This document shows, piece by piece, positions 1 through 12,300 of a stretch of 64,000 nt of DNA. Below the pieces are notes generated by a model. That model was not told the DNA's origin, ran no database searches, and worked only from the letters and a program-made list of their open reading frames with translations. The stretch comes from Acarospora socialis. Taxonomy: Eukaryota > Ascomycota > Lecanoromycetes > Acarosporales > Acarosporaceae. The stretch is taken from assembly GCA_025617375.2 (NCBI GenBank), contig JAMYGW020000003.1, positions 2,480,001 through 2,544,000 of the forward strand, given 5' to 3'. How positions within the stretch are numbered: the first letter of the stretch is position 1; each line of letters starts with the position of its first letter. The position numbers were made by a program, and so were the translations under genes.

Positions 1-61
1 GAGAAGCAGCAGCAAAAGGCTGGATAGAAACCCCGGTAACCCCTGATCCTTCCATCTCCAG

Positions 62-381
62 TGCGACGGTCCCTCGATAATACGGCCATCGGTCATGGGA
101 AGAGCCCCACGTTTGCCAACGGGCGCATACAACAAGGACAAGTGGCATCCGGACTCGGCATGGATCCTACAGGTGTACGCTTTGCAGATATTGACGGTGA
201 TGGTATGTATATTTATACGGCTCCTTTCCCCTGTGGTAAGCTAATTCTTCGGCGCCCAGGTCAAGACGTCTGTCTCTGGATCGATGCGACTAACAGTGCC
301 ATTACTGCCCACTTGGACCGTTTTGGTAATTTAGCTGGTAACTCGGAACCTCTCGAGAGAGCACATTGGGCCAGGATCTGT
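62..381 (+). pseudogene. 3' fragment of an FG-GAP/VCBS-repeat protein (5' end outside window)
   Basis: The frame starts after a likely acceptor (ctccag, ending at 61) and stops at 379-381. A likely 57-nt intron (203-259, gtatgt...cccag) splits the motif GVRFADIDGDG from DVCLWIDATNSAITAHLD. GVRFAD(I/L)(D/N)GDG followed by a W-D-x-(N/G)-x-(A/G) stretch is the calcium-binding loop repeat seen in FG-GAP/VCBS domains, which sit at the C-terminus of many secreted fungal hydrolases. Only one repeat is visible, and the protein ends soon after it, where family members usually carry several. I infer a truncated or decayed C-terminal end of a gene whose catalytic part lies to the left. Confidence 0.45.
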
Positions 382-1256
382 TAGCCAAGTTTGGCATGAC
401 AGGAAGGTCAATACTGAAGGCATATGAACCCATATCTCACTTTGGAGCCAACACTTTGAAATTTCTTTCCCGGTTTTCCTTGTCAAAGCGACAGTGAGAT
501 TCTGGACTCAGAAAATGAATCATAATCATAAATATGGAATTTCTAGCTTCTCAAATATTATTAGTACTTAAATGCTGTACAAACCTCTCCAGCATTCCGG
601 AGATCATTAGCAGGTCATGTCCCAATGTTCTGTCCTGAGAGGGTCCGCTGGCAATTGAGTCCCAGCGAATGGCGGGAATCCGATGGCAAGCGGTGTCGGA
701 CCTGGCTCTGATATCTTCTTAGCTGACATCATGGAGATGGCAAAAGTGACTATTTCTACATGACAATAGCAGAGTTGCCGTGTAAGCCTGGATCAAAGAC
801 ACAAACTTCAACCCTTGAATCTGGAACTTACTTGGGATGGCCATCGACTTCCTCAAAGAAGATATTGTTCATGACCAATATGCCAAGGACAGAACGAAAT
901 CTTCAATCAATTAGGGTCCTGTGAGGTTGTAACGAACCAATTGATTTGCGAACGGTTTTGAAGAATGCTTGTCCAACGTCGAGAGTACCCAACTGCCCTC
1001 AGTTACTTCGAAGGCCGACGAAGTGACCAACCTCTATCCGCATTCACGATCACGAAGGATGCCGAGCATGAGGTTAAAACAACAACGATGAACAATACCA
1101 TACTGGCATCACTTATTTGGCGAGTAGATATCCGCCTGCTAGCATGGTATATCCAACCGATCCGCATCTCCAATTCCCTGACTCGGCAGCGAGAAACATT
1201 ATACGCACACTGGCCTGCTCCTCTCCTACACCTCATTCACTGCAGCGCCACCTGCA
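382..1256. other. Intergenic or decayed sequence
   Basis: No frame here has recognisable homology. Only short overlapping ORFs are present. It may be the decayed continuation of the FG-GAP gene to its left. Confidence 0.4.
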
Positions 1257-1607
1257 GTGCCAACACCAACCAGTGGTGACTTTGTCGGTCCCGGACCTCC
1301 ACCGCCATCGCCATCTCCAATACTAATCCCCTGGAATAACGCTGATCAGGATCCGGGCCTAGGGATTCTAACACCGTACTTCGTATGCAGTGGCTCGACC
1401 TTCGCTGAGTTGGTCGCGACGGCACTCACGGCAGCCAACAGCTGCGCTTGCACTTCCCTGCCGACGCGGATCATCAACCCCACCAGATCCCCCGGCAATG
1501 GGACCAGTAGTAATTGTCAGGCCTGCACCGCCTTCGCGTATAACGACTGGACCACTTTGTATGATGGGAAGACGCTTGCTGGTACACCAAACAACAATCT
1601 TGATTAG
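1257..1607 (+). pseudogene. Short unrecognised ORF, possibly a gene remnant
   Basis: A 116-codon frame begins with a Pro/Ser-rich stretch (GPGPPPPSPSP). A Cys-containing region follows (SCACTSLP, SNCQACTAF), and the frame stops at 1607. The proline linker plus cysteines would suit the tail of a secreted protein. There is no signal peptide, no recognised domain and no clear upstream exon. It could equally be chance. The function is unknown. Confidence 0.2.
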
Positions 1608-2030
1608 GCTGGGGTTTTCTAAATTAGACGTAGTAGATCAGGATGGATTTCGGTTGTAATTGATGAAGTGCCCGCTATTCTATAATCAACAGGGGAAACT
1701 TGGGAAGACGAGTGAGCAACCGAAATACTGTTCATCGGGCCTACGGCTCCTGTGTAAAATCCTTTGGAGGTTCGGGGTAGGGTAGGGTACTGCGGAGGAC
1801 CCTTCCGGTCCAGGTAGGGTTTGTGATACGTTGCAATTCTACATATTATCTCAATAGCTGCAAAATTGTCTTACTCAGTACCGTAGTGAAGGTATATTCG
1901 AGGGAGTCCAGCGAACCACAAACTAACTGAGGTTCTCTGCACAATGTTCTTCGTGAACTGAACTTGACATTGAAAATGATACTGACTCGTTTTGATCTGA
2001 GGTTATTGAACACGGCCCTTCCACGTTGAA

Positions 2031-2550
2031 CCCGATCCGGAGGGGTCTGAACAAGTCTCATCAAACTTCTCTGCTTGGAGAGCTCCCCTCCTAGTATGAA
2101 GAAGATACTCACGGGCATTACTGTTCGTCATCACTGAGCGATGATGGGGTAGAAGTGCACGCGTTGGCACCTGACCCGATTCGCAGAGGTTTCCGACAAT
2201 TGCCGTCGAACGTCTCTGCTGGGAGCGCTCCCCTCTCTAGAGAAGTTAATCATCATCAATTGATAATGGGTACAGTAGTTTACGCTTTTCCTCTCTAACC
2301 TGATCCGGAGAGTTTTGACTCCTTTCAACGAACCTCTCTACCAGAAGCACTCCCCTCCATGAAGGAAGTCATCATCATCGCCGATTGATGATGGATCAAG
2401 GTAGTGCACGCTTCACCGCAGCAACCCGATTCGAAGGGGTTCAATGGGATCTCGTCGAATGTCTCTGCAAGAAGCACTCCCACTCTGCTGGAACACCTCT
2501 ATACTTCTCTTCATCGGCGAGTCATGATGGATCACAAGCAAGCGCTCAGA
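2031..2550. repeat. Degenerate tandem repeat, four copies of about 125 bp
   Basis: Copies begin at about 2031, 2175, 2299 and 2425, each with a variant of cccgatccggaggggtt. Each continues with a (t)cgaacntctctgc element, an (a)gcactcccct element, an (a)atcatcatc...tgatgatgg element and then gtagtgcacgct. Spacings are 144, 124 and 126 bp, and identity is visibly imperfect. No coding frame runs through the array. The function is unknown. Confidence 0.6.
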
Positions 2551-3684
2551 TCTCTCGAAAACCGTTTGACCTCAAATGATCGAGGGATTTCCACCTATTA
2601 TTGAACTTATGGTTGCTGATCACCCGATTGTTTCTGTACCTGAAAGGAATCATCGGCAACTTTAGTCAGAAGCATAAGGGTGGGGCAAAGGACGCAGAGG
2701 TTTGACAGGTCTTGGCACGTCGAATCCTTGGACCAAACTGCCGTCCATGCAGACTCGGGAATAGCTTGCGGACGAACAGGATTGGTCGCTCAAGCATATG
2801 CCTGCGGGCAAGGTGCTTCAAGACAGAGGCGGGAACGGTTTCGACTTGATTGATGATCTTCGACGATGTGTGACCCCGCTGCTCGTACTACCTTGCGCTG
2901 CAGTGCTTCCCGACTCGTAAATGCTATGGAGCTGTTTTGAGTTTCCGAGCCCGCTATAAGCGGCAGGCATGGAGTTGAGGCAGCACCGAATTCTCATGGT
3001 AACAATACAAATGAAGAGTGATATAGTTACTCTACACTGTCGAATTTGCGCTCAACGTTGTGGTCGGAAACGTGTCATTGAATCGTAGGAACCTTTTTGA
3101 GCGATTTTTATCTACTCCTCAATTCGAATTGGAGTAATGGTCGAGTAAGGCCTGAAGTCTGCAGGTTTCTCCGATTCTCGCATTTCTCATCTCCTTCTCA
3201 GTATACAGCATTCCCAAAGAAGCTCCTACTGCTCGCATCACAACTGATGAAATTCAATCTCTGAAGCAATCTGCTGTCAACAGCCACGGATATCTCTTTG
3301 AAATTTTCCTGTCATAGCATGTGATACGTGCAAGAGGGCGGTGGCTGCACATTGCATTACACAGCATTTGCGCTGCTTCGCTGACATTACACTGCATCTG
3401 CGCTGCTTCACTGACATTATTACACTGCAGAAGAGGACATCCTCATTCACCACCCCTTGGGTTTCAATATTTCCGCCACATGATATGCCTGCCGTTTCGA
3501 CATGTCAGGCTTGCCCCCTCCTCTTGTTATCTCTAACACACTCGATATGTACCGTGGTATCTCCTCTGGATATCATCTTTCCTCACTTGACATTGTCAAC
3601 TAAGAACTCATCTCTACTTCTAATTAAAAACTCATCTCTACTTCAACTAAGAACTCATCTCTTCTCAAGACTGCCCAACTCATC
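2551..3684. other. Intergenic region and 5' flank of the aquaporin gene
   Basis: No gene is recognised. Two small tandem duplications are visible. One is a roughly 33-bp unit (catttgcgctgcttcgctgacattacactg-like) repeated at 3364-3430. The other is three copies of an (a)actcatctctactt unit at 3604-3664, just before the aquaporin start, probably in its 5' untranslated leader. Confidence 0.5.
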
Positions 3685-4691
3685 ATGGGCGGCTCACATC
3701 CACCTGGAGAGGCTGTGCGCGAACCAGACTACCCCTCGTCTACGGCCAACTCTGAAAAGAAAATCGCCTTTATGAATTCGACACAGCGTAGGCATTTTGT
3801 TGCCATGCTCGGCGAATTCGTTGGAACAACCCTCTTCCTCTGGTTTTCCTTCAGCGGTGCCCAAGTCGTCAACTCGGTCGTACCAGCCCAGAACCCACCG
3901 CCGGCAGCGGTAGCGTCACGACTCCTCTATATTGCTCTAAGCTTTGGTTTTTCTCTTATGGTGAACGTATGGGTCTTCTACCGGATCAGTGGAGGATTGT
4001 TTAATCCTGCCGTATGTATCTCAATATCTCGTGTGTACACCGGAAAGCTGACGCATACGCATCGTGGCTCAGGTCACCCTCGCTCTCGTCATCAGTGGCG
4101 CTCTGCCCTGGGTCCGAGGTGCCTGTCTCTTCATCCCTCAGATGCTCGGCGGCATCGTGGCGGCTGCTCTGGTCTCGGCCATGTTTCCAGGCCCCTTGGC
4201 CGTGGCCACCACTCTCAGCCATGGTACATCCATCGTTCAGGGCCTCTTCATCGAAATGTTCCTGACGGCCCTCCTGGTCATCACGATTCTTATGCTGGCG
4301 GTGGAGAAGTCCAGGACCACCTTCGTGGCACCCGTGTGCATCGGTTTGGCTGTATTCGTGGATCACTTGGTCGGTAAGTCTATCTCTCCCACCACGCCCT
4401 CCTGCCTATAATTCTCCGCGCATACCACGACAGTACTGAGCTCACCCTTTGCACACAGGAGTTTACTTCACCGGCACCGGCATCAATCCTGCCCGTTCCT
4501 TCGGCCCTCACGTTGTAGCGCGCTCTTTTCCCGGCTACCATTGGATCTACTGGCTCGGACCGGCCCTCGGTGCCTGTATTGCATCGGGCTTCTATCGCGG
4601 CCTCAAGTTCTTGCGCTATGAAGAGGCGAATCCTAGCCAAGACGCGGCGCAGAAGGCAGAGGAGGGGAGTTACGTGCCCCTGTCGGTGTAG
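3685..4691 (+). CDS. Aquaporin/aquaglyceroporin (MIP family)
   Basis: Exons are 3685-4011, 4073-4373 and 4459-4691. Introns are gtatgt...ctcag (61 nt) and gtaagt...cacag (85 nt). The product is 286 aa, a normal size for a six-helix water or solute channel in a fungal membrane. Both half-helix signatures are present. The first, NPA at residues 107-109 (LFNPAVTLAL), is created by splicing across intron 1. The second is NPAR at 219-222 ([10 protein letters not shown]). Hydrophobic segments fill the rest (for example [14 protein letters not shown] and [11 protein letters not shown]). The N-terminus (about 30 aa) and C-terminus are short and polar. The Arg after the second NPA and an aromatic-rich context favour an orthodox water channel, but substrate specificity cannot be settled from this reading. 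The start was chosen as the first ATG of the frame, after the repeated leader. Confidence 0.93.
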
Positions 4692-5475
4692 ATGGTAACG
4701 TATGTCAATCCTGGCTACATCACCTCGGTTGGGCATACTGAATGGAGAGATTATACTTTGCACGAGAGCTCAAAGGTTAAGTTGGCGGGATAAAAGTGTG
4801 TTGAGGTGAGTTGACTCTCGGAAATGACGAGCAACGACGTGATGCCTTATGCATTCATGACTTCCTTCTTATATACACATAGTGCAATTTATTCTCTGGT
4901 CTTAAAACTTGTTGAAGGCCGTTGGTGAAGTTTATCCATCCATCCACCATCATGTGCGTGTAGTTTTTGGCTTTGGGGATTTACTCGGAAGAATAGGGAC
5001 GACCTAGAACTCGTAAGGATGTGTACGGTCGCTGAAGCGATGCAATTCGATTAAGAGAAAAGCCCAAGCAAGTGGAGTTGCTCTGGAGGGTTGAGGACAT
5101 TGAACGAGCTTCTGGTGCATGTGCTAGCTATCATGAATAGTTTTCTGATCGCGAGGTGCTTTGAAGGGCTCGTTAGGTATTATTGTGGCCCCAAGCACGA
5201 AGCGAGTGAAACTTGATTTTCGAATCTGGAGTGATGAAAGTCTGTGATACAATGCAACGACCACGAGGAGGGCCAAAGAGGGATATTAGTATTCTTGAGG
5301 AGATGAAATGGGCTGTAGAGTGGCTTGAGCTGTAGCAGGGTATTTGAGGGGCAGCCATGGTCAATGGCATTATCTGGGGTTCTCTGGCTCTGTTGTTTTG
5401 GTAGCTTGAATTGTACGAAGGCCGAGGGCTTCGATTCCATCACTGCAAATAGACATACGAAGAGGATGTCTTGAA
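4692..5475. other. Intergenic region between convergent genes
   Basis: No gene is recognised. This is 3' flank for both the aquaporin (+) and the 2EXR-like gene (-). Confidence 0.5.
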
Positions 5476-6432
5476 TCAACCAGAAGTGATAGCAGCAGAT
5501 GAACCCCTATTCCTGCGTAACGTGAAGAGCATGGTGAGGATTGGCGGCCAGGGACTGTGGTTGCGTGGTATTTCCCCCTCGCTCGCATCAACTATTTCCC
5601 ACCCTTTCCTCTCAATGACTCCTTGCTGTTCTCGGAACATGTCTCTGAGACCAACTCCCTCCCACAGGACGACGACCCGATCAGCAGTAAAGTCCCGTCT
5701 CGATCGCTCCACCAGGTCCGGCAATGCCAAGCTTTCCCAGCCAAACTCGTCGTCGGCCTGCTCATCCTCAGGCCATACCTTGGCCCCAGGCAGGAGGGAT
5801 CGCTCGAGAGTTAACCTTAGCGTTAATTTCGGTCCATGCTTGCCCAGGATGCGAAAGCAGGCCTCAACAGCAGGGCTCAGATAGTCCACAGACGTCTCTG
5901 AGTCTTTTTCCGAAGCACAAGTGATATGGAGCCTGCCGAACCACCAACACCCGGACTGTAAGTCGTGTATCCCATACCGATCCTGGGTGAGTTGCTCCGG
6001 CTTGAGCACTTCTGCCATCAGACTTCGTAGGTGAGCTCGGTTGTGCTTCCCAATCATCCTCAGGAATCCATACAGCGGTTGCCAGGTATCGTGGCCTGCA
6101 AACCGAAACGTGTTGAAACGGTAAAAGGTCGCTGCCGCTTCCGGGGCGATTTGACGGCTACAGGAAAGAAGACCCAAAGTAAGTTGTTCGAGAATTGGGT
6201 CAACAGGATCCACGGTGATAGTTTGAGTCATCACGTGCCGTCCATCCTTTTCATCATAATCCCGATCGTGATGTCCAGACCATACAGTGACAGGATCTAA
6301 GGAGACCAGAACGTCATGGTAGATTTGGTCGCGGACTTCCCGTGGGAGGTCGAGGAAGGTCGTCGATGGGTATCTGGCTAAACTGAGGGGTTTCCCTTTC
6401 TGCCAACTGATCCGGCATACTTGCTTGGGCAT
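5476..6432 (-). CDS. 2EXR/F-box-like fungal protein of unknown function
   Basis: A single 318-codon exon starts at ATG 6432. Near the N-terminus, FLDLPREVRDQIYHDVL (about residues 26-42) is the signature opening of the large fungal 2EXR and F-box-like family: F-x-x-L-P-x-E-(V/I)-R-x-x-I-(W/Y). After it come LLSCSRQIAPEAAATFYRFNTFRF (where R-Q-I-x-x-E-A-x-x-x-(F/L)-Y is the usual second motif) and charged alpha-helical sequence. These proteins are lineage-expanded in Pezizomycotina. Individual functions are unknown, and a role as a ubiquitin-ligase adaptor is only suggested by the F-box resemblance. No intron, signal peptide or membrane segment is seen. Confidence 0.8.
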   Translation of the reverse strand: MPKQVCRISWQKGKPLSLARYPSTTFLDLPREVRDQIYHDVLVSLDPVTVWSGHHDRDYDEKDGRHVMTQTITVDPVDPILEQLTLGLLSCSRQIAPEAAATFYRFNTFRFAGHDTWQPLYGFLRMIGKHNRAHLRSLMAEVLKPEQLTQDRYGIHDLQSGCWWFGRLHITCASEKDSETSVDYLSPAVEACFRILGKHGPKLTLRLTLERSLLPGAKVWPEDEQADDEFGWESLALPDLVERSRRDFTADRVVVLWEGVGLRDMFREQQGVIERKGWEIVDASEGEIPRNHSPWPPILTMLFTLRRNRGSSAAITSG

Positions 6433-6926
6433 GATGATGCTAATAAAAGTAAAGGTAGAGCCTGGGTTGAGGTTATATTTGAAGTTGAAACACGTTGGTT
6501 AAACCAGTTATATATCTGCCTGAATAAATATCAGAGTGTTGGTGGCACAGTGACCGCAGCGGTTTTGCAAACATTCATGGTGAGATTCTGGAGGTTCCCC
6601 TCTTCAGGACCTAGGGTTTGTTGTTCACCTTACTCTACCCAGGTATTCTGCCAACGTTAAGTTAACCTGGGCCAAGAATTCGATGTTTTCCACCGAAAGA
6701 TATTAGCAAGCCTCGGCCGTGGAGCTACGAATGTCCGGCTTGGCAACTTGTCTATGAGATGAAACCTAGCCCAAAATCACAAGTCTCGCTATCGAATTTT
6801 GAGCATTGCAGTATAGGCATACAACCGCAGTATCTTTGTCAATTGGCTCGCGGCAGCTACTTTGTATTGCAGTGGCAGTCTACTGCTTCTGAAAAGGCAT
6901 TCACCGCCTGATCTTCTCCATCACAA
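6433..6926. other. Intergenic region
   Basis: No gene or repeat is recognised between the 2EXR-like gene and the GTPase gene, both on the minus strand. Confidence 0.5.
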
Positions 6927-7678
6927 TTACTGTGTTCTCACTTTCTCAGCTCTCTCCTGATACATCCTCATCCGGCCCTGATATCTCTCCTCCCTCTCCC
7001 TTAACAATTTCGCTTTTCCCTCCACGGCAACCGTCACCGGTCCCTCAACCGCGTCCTCAACACTGTCGCCCTCCTTCGCTGAACACGCCACAAACACGCC
7101 CCCCAACATACTCGCAAAGTCTCTCCCCTCCCCAGCCTCGACCTGCCACTTCTCCTTCGGAGTATCCGACTTCGCCGCCACGATGCCTACAGGGACATTA
7201 TCACCTTCACCCGCAGCCGCTAAGACCTTCGCATAGATATCCTTCATCTTCTCAAAGCTCCCCCGATCTCCAACATCATACACAAACAACAACGCATCCA
7301 TCCGCTTGAGCGATTCTTTCAGAGCGGACGCTTTATCATAAGGTTCGCAGCTTCCCGGCACCTCGATGAAATCAAGAATGTAGGGCGTCTCGTCGAAGGT
7401 TCTTTGGCTCCTCCACTGCTCCTGGAAGGGATCATAACCGGTCACGAAGTAGTTGATGCAATACTGTTGATGTAAGCGACTCGAATGAGGTATTCGAAGC
7501 CAGACAGTGCCATGTGGGAAGGGAACATGACGACGGGGAGGCTTACACGTGTGATGAGAGCGGTCTTGCCTACGTTGTCGGCGCCGCAGACGACTACGTA
7601 GATAGGCTCTGGATGTGACTTCACCCCCAACTCTCGAGAGCCTGGGAGACTTTCGAGCGGATGTTGGCTTCTCGCCAT
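6927..7678 (-). CDS. Divergent Ras-like small GTPase
   Basis: Exons are 7678-7547 and 7463-6927, separated by an 83-nt GT-AG intron (gtaagc...caacag). The product is 222 aa. The P-loop G1 is GADNVGKT (residues 32-39). The effector-loop region reads YFVTGYDPF, resembling Ras YDPT. G4 is AAKSD (140-144) in place of NKxD, and G5 is CSAKEG (171-176). The switch II DxxG box is not canonical: the position holds DFIEVPGS (75-82), with a proline before the glycine and no catalytic Gln. The C-terminus is a charged helix (KLLREREERYQGRMRMYQER) with no CAAX cysteine, so prenylation is not expected. I infer a GTP-binding protein with poor or altered hydrolysis. The pathway is unknown. Confidence 0.8.
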
Positions 7679-9361
7679 TGTGAAGGACTGACCGTTGAAT
7701 TACGACGAGTAGCGAATAGGTCTGAGGTGGATGTCATGCGAATACATGCTTCATCAAATAGGTCCCCGCCGCCTACTGGGCTCACAAAGACGCCACGTTT
7801 CAATGGAGCACAAAGGACACTCGGGATTCAGCTTGATGGGAAGAAGCAGCGGTTGCCTACCATTATATTTTGGGCACCAACTAGGAACACAGCCACACTG
7901 CGCCACAATCAAAACACTGACTTGCCAAACGAATGTGAATGTACCTAATGGATCCAATAAATAGCACAATCTCACATTTTGTTCGATTCGACCTTCTTCA
8001 GACGATTACCAGTCAGAGGAAGTGTCCAGATATTTGACCCCCGAAACTCTTCGTGCTTGAGTATAAATGGCGTCTGGCTTAGCAAAGCCTTTTAAGCTGC
8101 TCAGCAATAGCTTTGGTTTGATCCGTCTTGGTTCCATCGTTGGGATAGACAACGTAAGTCGGATCACTGCAGCTAACTTATAGAGCAAGGCATAGAGTGA
8201 GAATACTTATCAGGATGATCATCGTAAGAATTCTCAGTCTATTAGATGATAGACGAAGAGGCTACCGGTATGAATACTTTTAAACTCAAAACGATAGACA
8301 CGCACTACACCTTTTATATGGCAGCAGAGAAGAGACATATCCGTTGAACTCGCCATGAAGCAGGACAATGTAAACGTGACTGGCTTTACGAGATCCCTGT
8401 GCCTCAAAGCCCTGTTCCCCAAAATAGCACGGATTTAGCAACATCTGGTCAACTTAGAGTGGCTGAGATCCATCTCAGTGGATAGTCTCTGAATCTGTTG
8501 CTCTCGAGGTTGGAATAGAACGGTGACAGGGTCTCTGTGCATCCTTCCGCCCCAGCTGTAGTATAAATTTAGGGCTTGCCGAAGAAGTTGGATCAAGGAG
8601 AATGTACACATGCAGCACATCCAAGATATTGCGGCTTAAGCCGAGAGACATCCTTAGGGCAGTAAGATCTGAAATGAGGATTATGCGTACTGAAGGACAG
8701 TGAGGTTGACATTGCCAACTGCTGTTGGTAATAAAGGTGGTCCCAGGTGTTCCGACTTTTTATCCATAAGGATTGCTCTAAACTTCATATCGTGGGCTGC
8801 AGTTTGGATCTAGTTTGCCAAGACTTCGTTGGGTCAGCACGGCATCGAAATGCAACGAACTGAAGATAAGGCGGAGGCATGTGGCCCCTTGCGTAAACAT
8901 AGCTGCGCAGTAGATACCTGAAAACCTCCTGATCAGACACGGCCTCGCTGAACTGGGCAGTCTCGGGGTTGGTGGGCTTCATTGCACTTCGTTGTCACTT
9001 ATACAAAGTGTAAGTGAGAGTCAATTCGACTTGGATTGACTCAGCAGTTATATAAGCAAGAAGCCATACCTACACAGCCATGGTATCCAAGACAGAGACT
9101 CTCTAACTCAGAGAGGGGTTTCCTGGCCACGACGTTACAATTGGAATCTCGTAGTCTAATCTATGCTCAACTTTGTGTTTCTAGTTTTCTCTATACCGAT
9201 ACTAGGGCCATTGACTTGGTGGGTGTTTTGACAAGATTGATATTCACACAATGCCGTTATGCACGTGTGAGCGTTCAGATAGAGAGCTATCAACAAGAGG
9301 GTCCAATATCGCCTACCCCAGCCCGCTGCATCCGATATGTGTACGCTCTACACGACGACCA
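7679..9361. other. Long intergenic region
   Basis: About 1.7 kb separates the GTPase and SLH1. Several 60-65-codon minus-strand frames occur (for example 8785-8982), but none has a recognisable motif or believable splicing to a neighbour. I cannot support a gene here. Confidence 0.4.
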
Positions 9362-12300
9362 TCAGCCCTTCTTCCCCGCATCGGCTCCAACCTCCGGCGC
9401 CGGCGCCCCTGGCACCTCCACGCCGTCAACCCGCCATACCATCCCCGGATATGCGTCGCTCACGACGCGTACATCCACCTTCCGGCCCTCCCCACTCTGC
9501 GGCATTTTCAGCACGCACCTGGCACTCGTCCGACCCATTTCCCCTCCCCCCGAATTATTCTTCTTCTTCTGCCTTTCTGCCCCCGACGCAGGCCAACCGA
9601 CTCTCCTTAACGCGATGATTTCGTCGTTTGCCGGATTACTGAGGAGGACGAAGAAGCCCTCAGACTGCGGCTTCGGGAATTTCGGGGCCCAGATCCGGTA
9701 TTCAGGGTTTGAGGCCGGGTTCAGACGGTCGAGGATGATGGTTAAGGAGAGGGCCGTTATGTCGCGGACCTGGAGGCGGAGGTTGGGAAGCATGGCTGCG
9801 GCTTTGATGAATTGGGAGCGGAGCGACTGTGAGACATGGAGGTCGGTCATTGTTGCTTCAAGGGCTTGTCTGTTTGATGTAGAGAGCTCATTGATGGATC
9901 TGGGAGCTGAGCTGGTTGTCATATGGCGTTGTTCTTGCTCGACATCAACACCAGGGAGGATAGATAGAGGATCGTCGGAAGGCCAGCGTGCGGATTTGAT
10001 GCATTCTAGCAATGTCATCATCATGAGGCAGCTGGATAAATAGCCCAGCTCCGTCAGGACGTCTATCGAGGCTTGGATGATACGGATGCTCTGATCTAGA
10101 ACGGAATTCTGATCACCGACATAGTCTGAGATGGGTAGATCGATACGCGACATGTGGGCTTGCAGGAGAAGAAATGCTTTGACGTGCGGATCCCACATTG
10201 GAAGTCCCAATGCGTCGGCTTTGAGCGGTAGATTATTCGATAGTTCTGCATTGATGAGGTCCTCGTTGTGCCGGACTGGTAGCTCGTCGAATTCAGTGGC
10301 ACAGCACATCCAGGACAGAACATCTTCGAATGTTGCGTCCCGCTTGGCATGCTTGATTAGATGGCGGATGGTCTTGTGGGATACGTAGTAGTAGCTCATG
10401 ATTTTCCCAAGTGCGGTTGAGTCCACGTCACCGTTCGAATGAAGGGTTATACAACCAGACTCTGCAAGTTCTCCGAGTGAATGGTCCACCATTTCGATCA
10501 TATAATCGTTTACCAACGCTTGTGCTGCTATTGTGTTGTGCTCCTCTGCGGAAATTTCCAACCCGTAGTAAGTTGGATTCTTGTGTAATCGGCGGAAAAA
10601 GAACGTCCAGGTCAAATAGTCGAGGGCATCTTGCTTTGTGGCTATGGTCCGGGCAGACACCTCAGCGCCCAGATGGTTGTCAAGGACGAGATGCAACGAA
10701 GATTCGACGGGGAAGCCAGTATGCAGAAAATGCTTATAGAAAGCTTTTTTGGCATCTTGCGTGAATATGCGTGCGATACCAGACGAGTCAAACTGGGGCC
10801 TCCCAGCTCGCCCTAGCATCTGCAGAACATCTGTCAAATCCATGTCCTTGTATCCCTCAATTTTAGCATCAAAGAACTGGGTGCCCTTCACCACAACCAA
10901 ATGTGCTGGTAGATTGACACCCCAAGCAAGCGTGCTGGTGGCTATTAGGATCTGAATCTTGTTGTTGGCGAAGAGCTCTTCTGCAAGCTGCCTGTCCGAT
11001 TCGACCAACCCAGCATGATGCAAACCAATTCCAAAGCTGAGAGCCTCTCTCAAAGCCTCATCCTTGACTCTTGAAAGATTGACCTGCAGGTCGTCTTCAG
11101 ACATACGGACAAAGCGGCGAGGATTATCCTCCATCCCACAATAATTGATCAGATCCTTTGCCGTTAGCCGGGTTTGCCGCCGCGAGGCGACAAATACTAT
11201 TACAGGCTTCTCGGGCGAGTGTGTTTTGATCGCTAGAAACGTAGGTCGATTCATTGATTGCATCAACGGGCAGAAACCGGTTTGCTGAGGGAAACCATCG
11301 ATGTAGATCTCGAGTGGCACTGGCCGGACAGAGTGCCGAAAGTTGAACAGACCCTCTTTTACTCCTAGCCAGTTTCCAAGATCCATGGCGTTGGCGCAGG
11401 CTGTTGACATGCCGACAAGTCGTACTGTCCCTTTTGACTGCGAGGCGATGTAGTTCATTCTAGACACAATGATCTCTAGAATCGGACCACGGTCGCCACC
11501 GAGGAGATGGATCTCATCAATAACCACAAGACTGACCTGCCGCACGTATCCTCTCGTTTGCCAGCTACGACTTATACCGTCCCACTTCTCAGGCGTGGTG
11601 ATGATGATATCAGCATCCCTAATCGTGCGAGTGTCGGGAGTATTGTCTCCCGTAAGCTCCACGAGCTTGAGACCCATCTGACGGGTCAGCCGTTTGCGCC
11701 AGTCTTGCACGCGCTCGCGGACAAGCGCTTTCATTGGTGCAATGTATACCACCTTTGACCCAGGTTTCTCCCGGAAAGCCCACCACATCGCCAGCTCGGC
11801 GGCTACTGTCTTGCCACTTCCCGTAGGCGAGCCAAGCAACACATTCGCAGAGGTATGATAAAGGCAATGGAAGATCTGTGTCTGCATAGGATTGAAGAAT
11901 TGGAACCTTTGCCCATAGATTTCTTCTAACAGCGGGTTTTTCAGAGCCGTAATTGGAAGAGGCTGTAAGTCAAGTAGGTCTGTATACACGCTCTCAGTGT
12001 CTGGCCGTATGAGATGTTGAAAAGATACGGGAGTTACGGTCTCCGTGCCAAGCCATCGGTCCGACACTGCTCTGACATAGATTTGTGTGGGCAATGGATC
12101 AGACAGGGGAATTGTAAAGTTCAATTCGTGATCATCAAACAGCTTCCTCCTGCTGAGAAGAAAGAACTCGTGATGGTATATCTCGGAAGTCTCCGAATTC
12201 TCAACCCAGATCCAGTACGACTCTGATGTACCGTTGTGTTTGTCATTCCATCGAAAGTCCGGGGTTATGGACAGTCGAATACGGAGAACATCGCGGTTCA

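Noticed and set aside
7754-8982. Series of 60-73-codon minus-strand ORFs upstream of the GTPase
   Set aside because: No motif, no consistent splice joining and no family resemblance were seen, so I could not support a gene.
9036-10043. 335-codon plus-strand ORF over the SLH1 3' end
   Set aside because: It lies antisense to the conserved SLH1 C-terminus, has no domain, and its composition follows the opposite-strand gene. It is a shadow frame.
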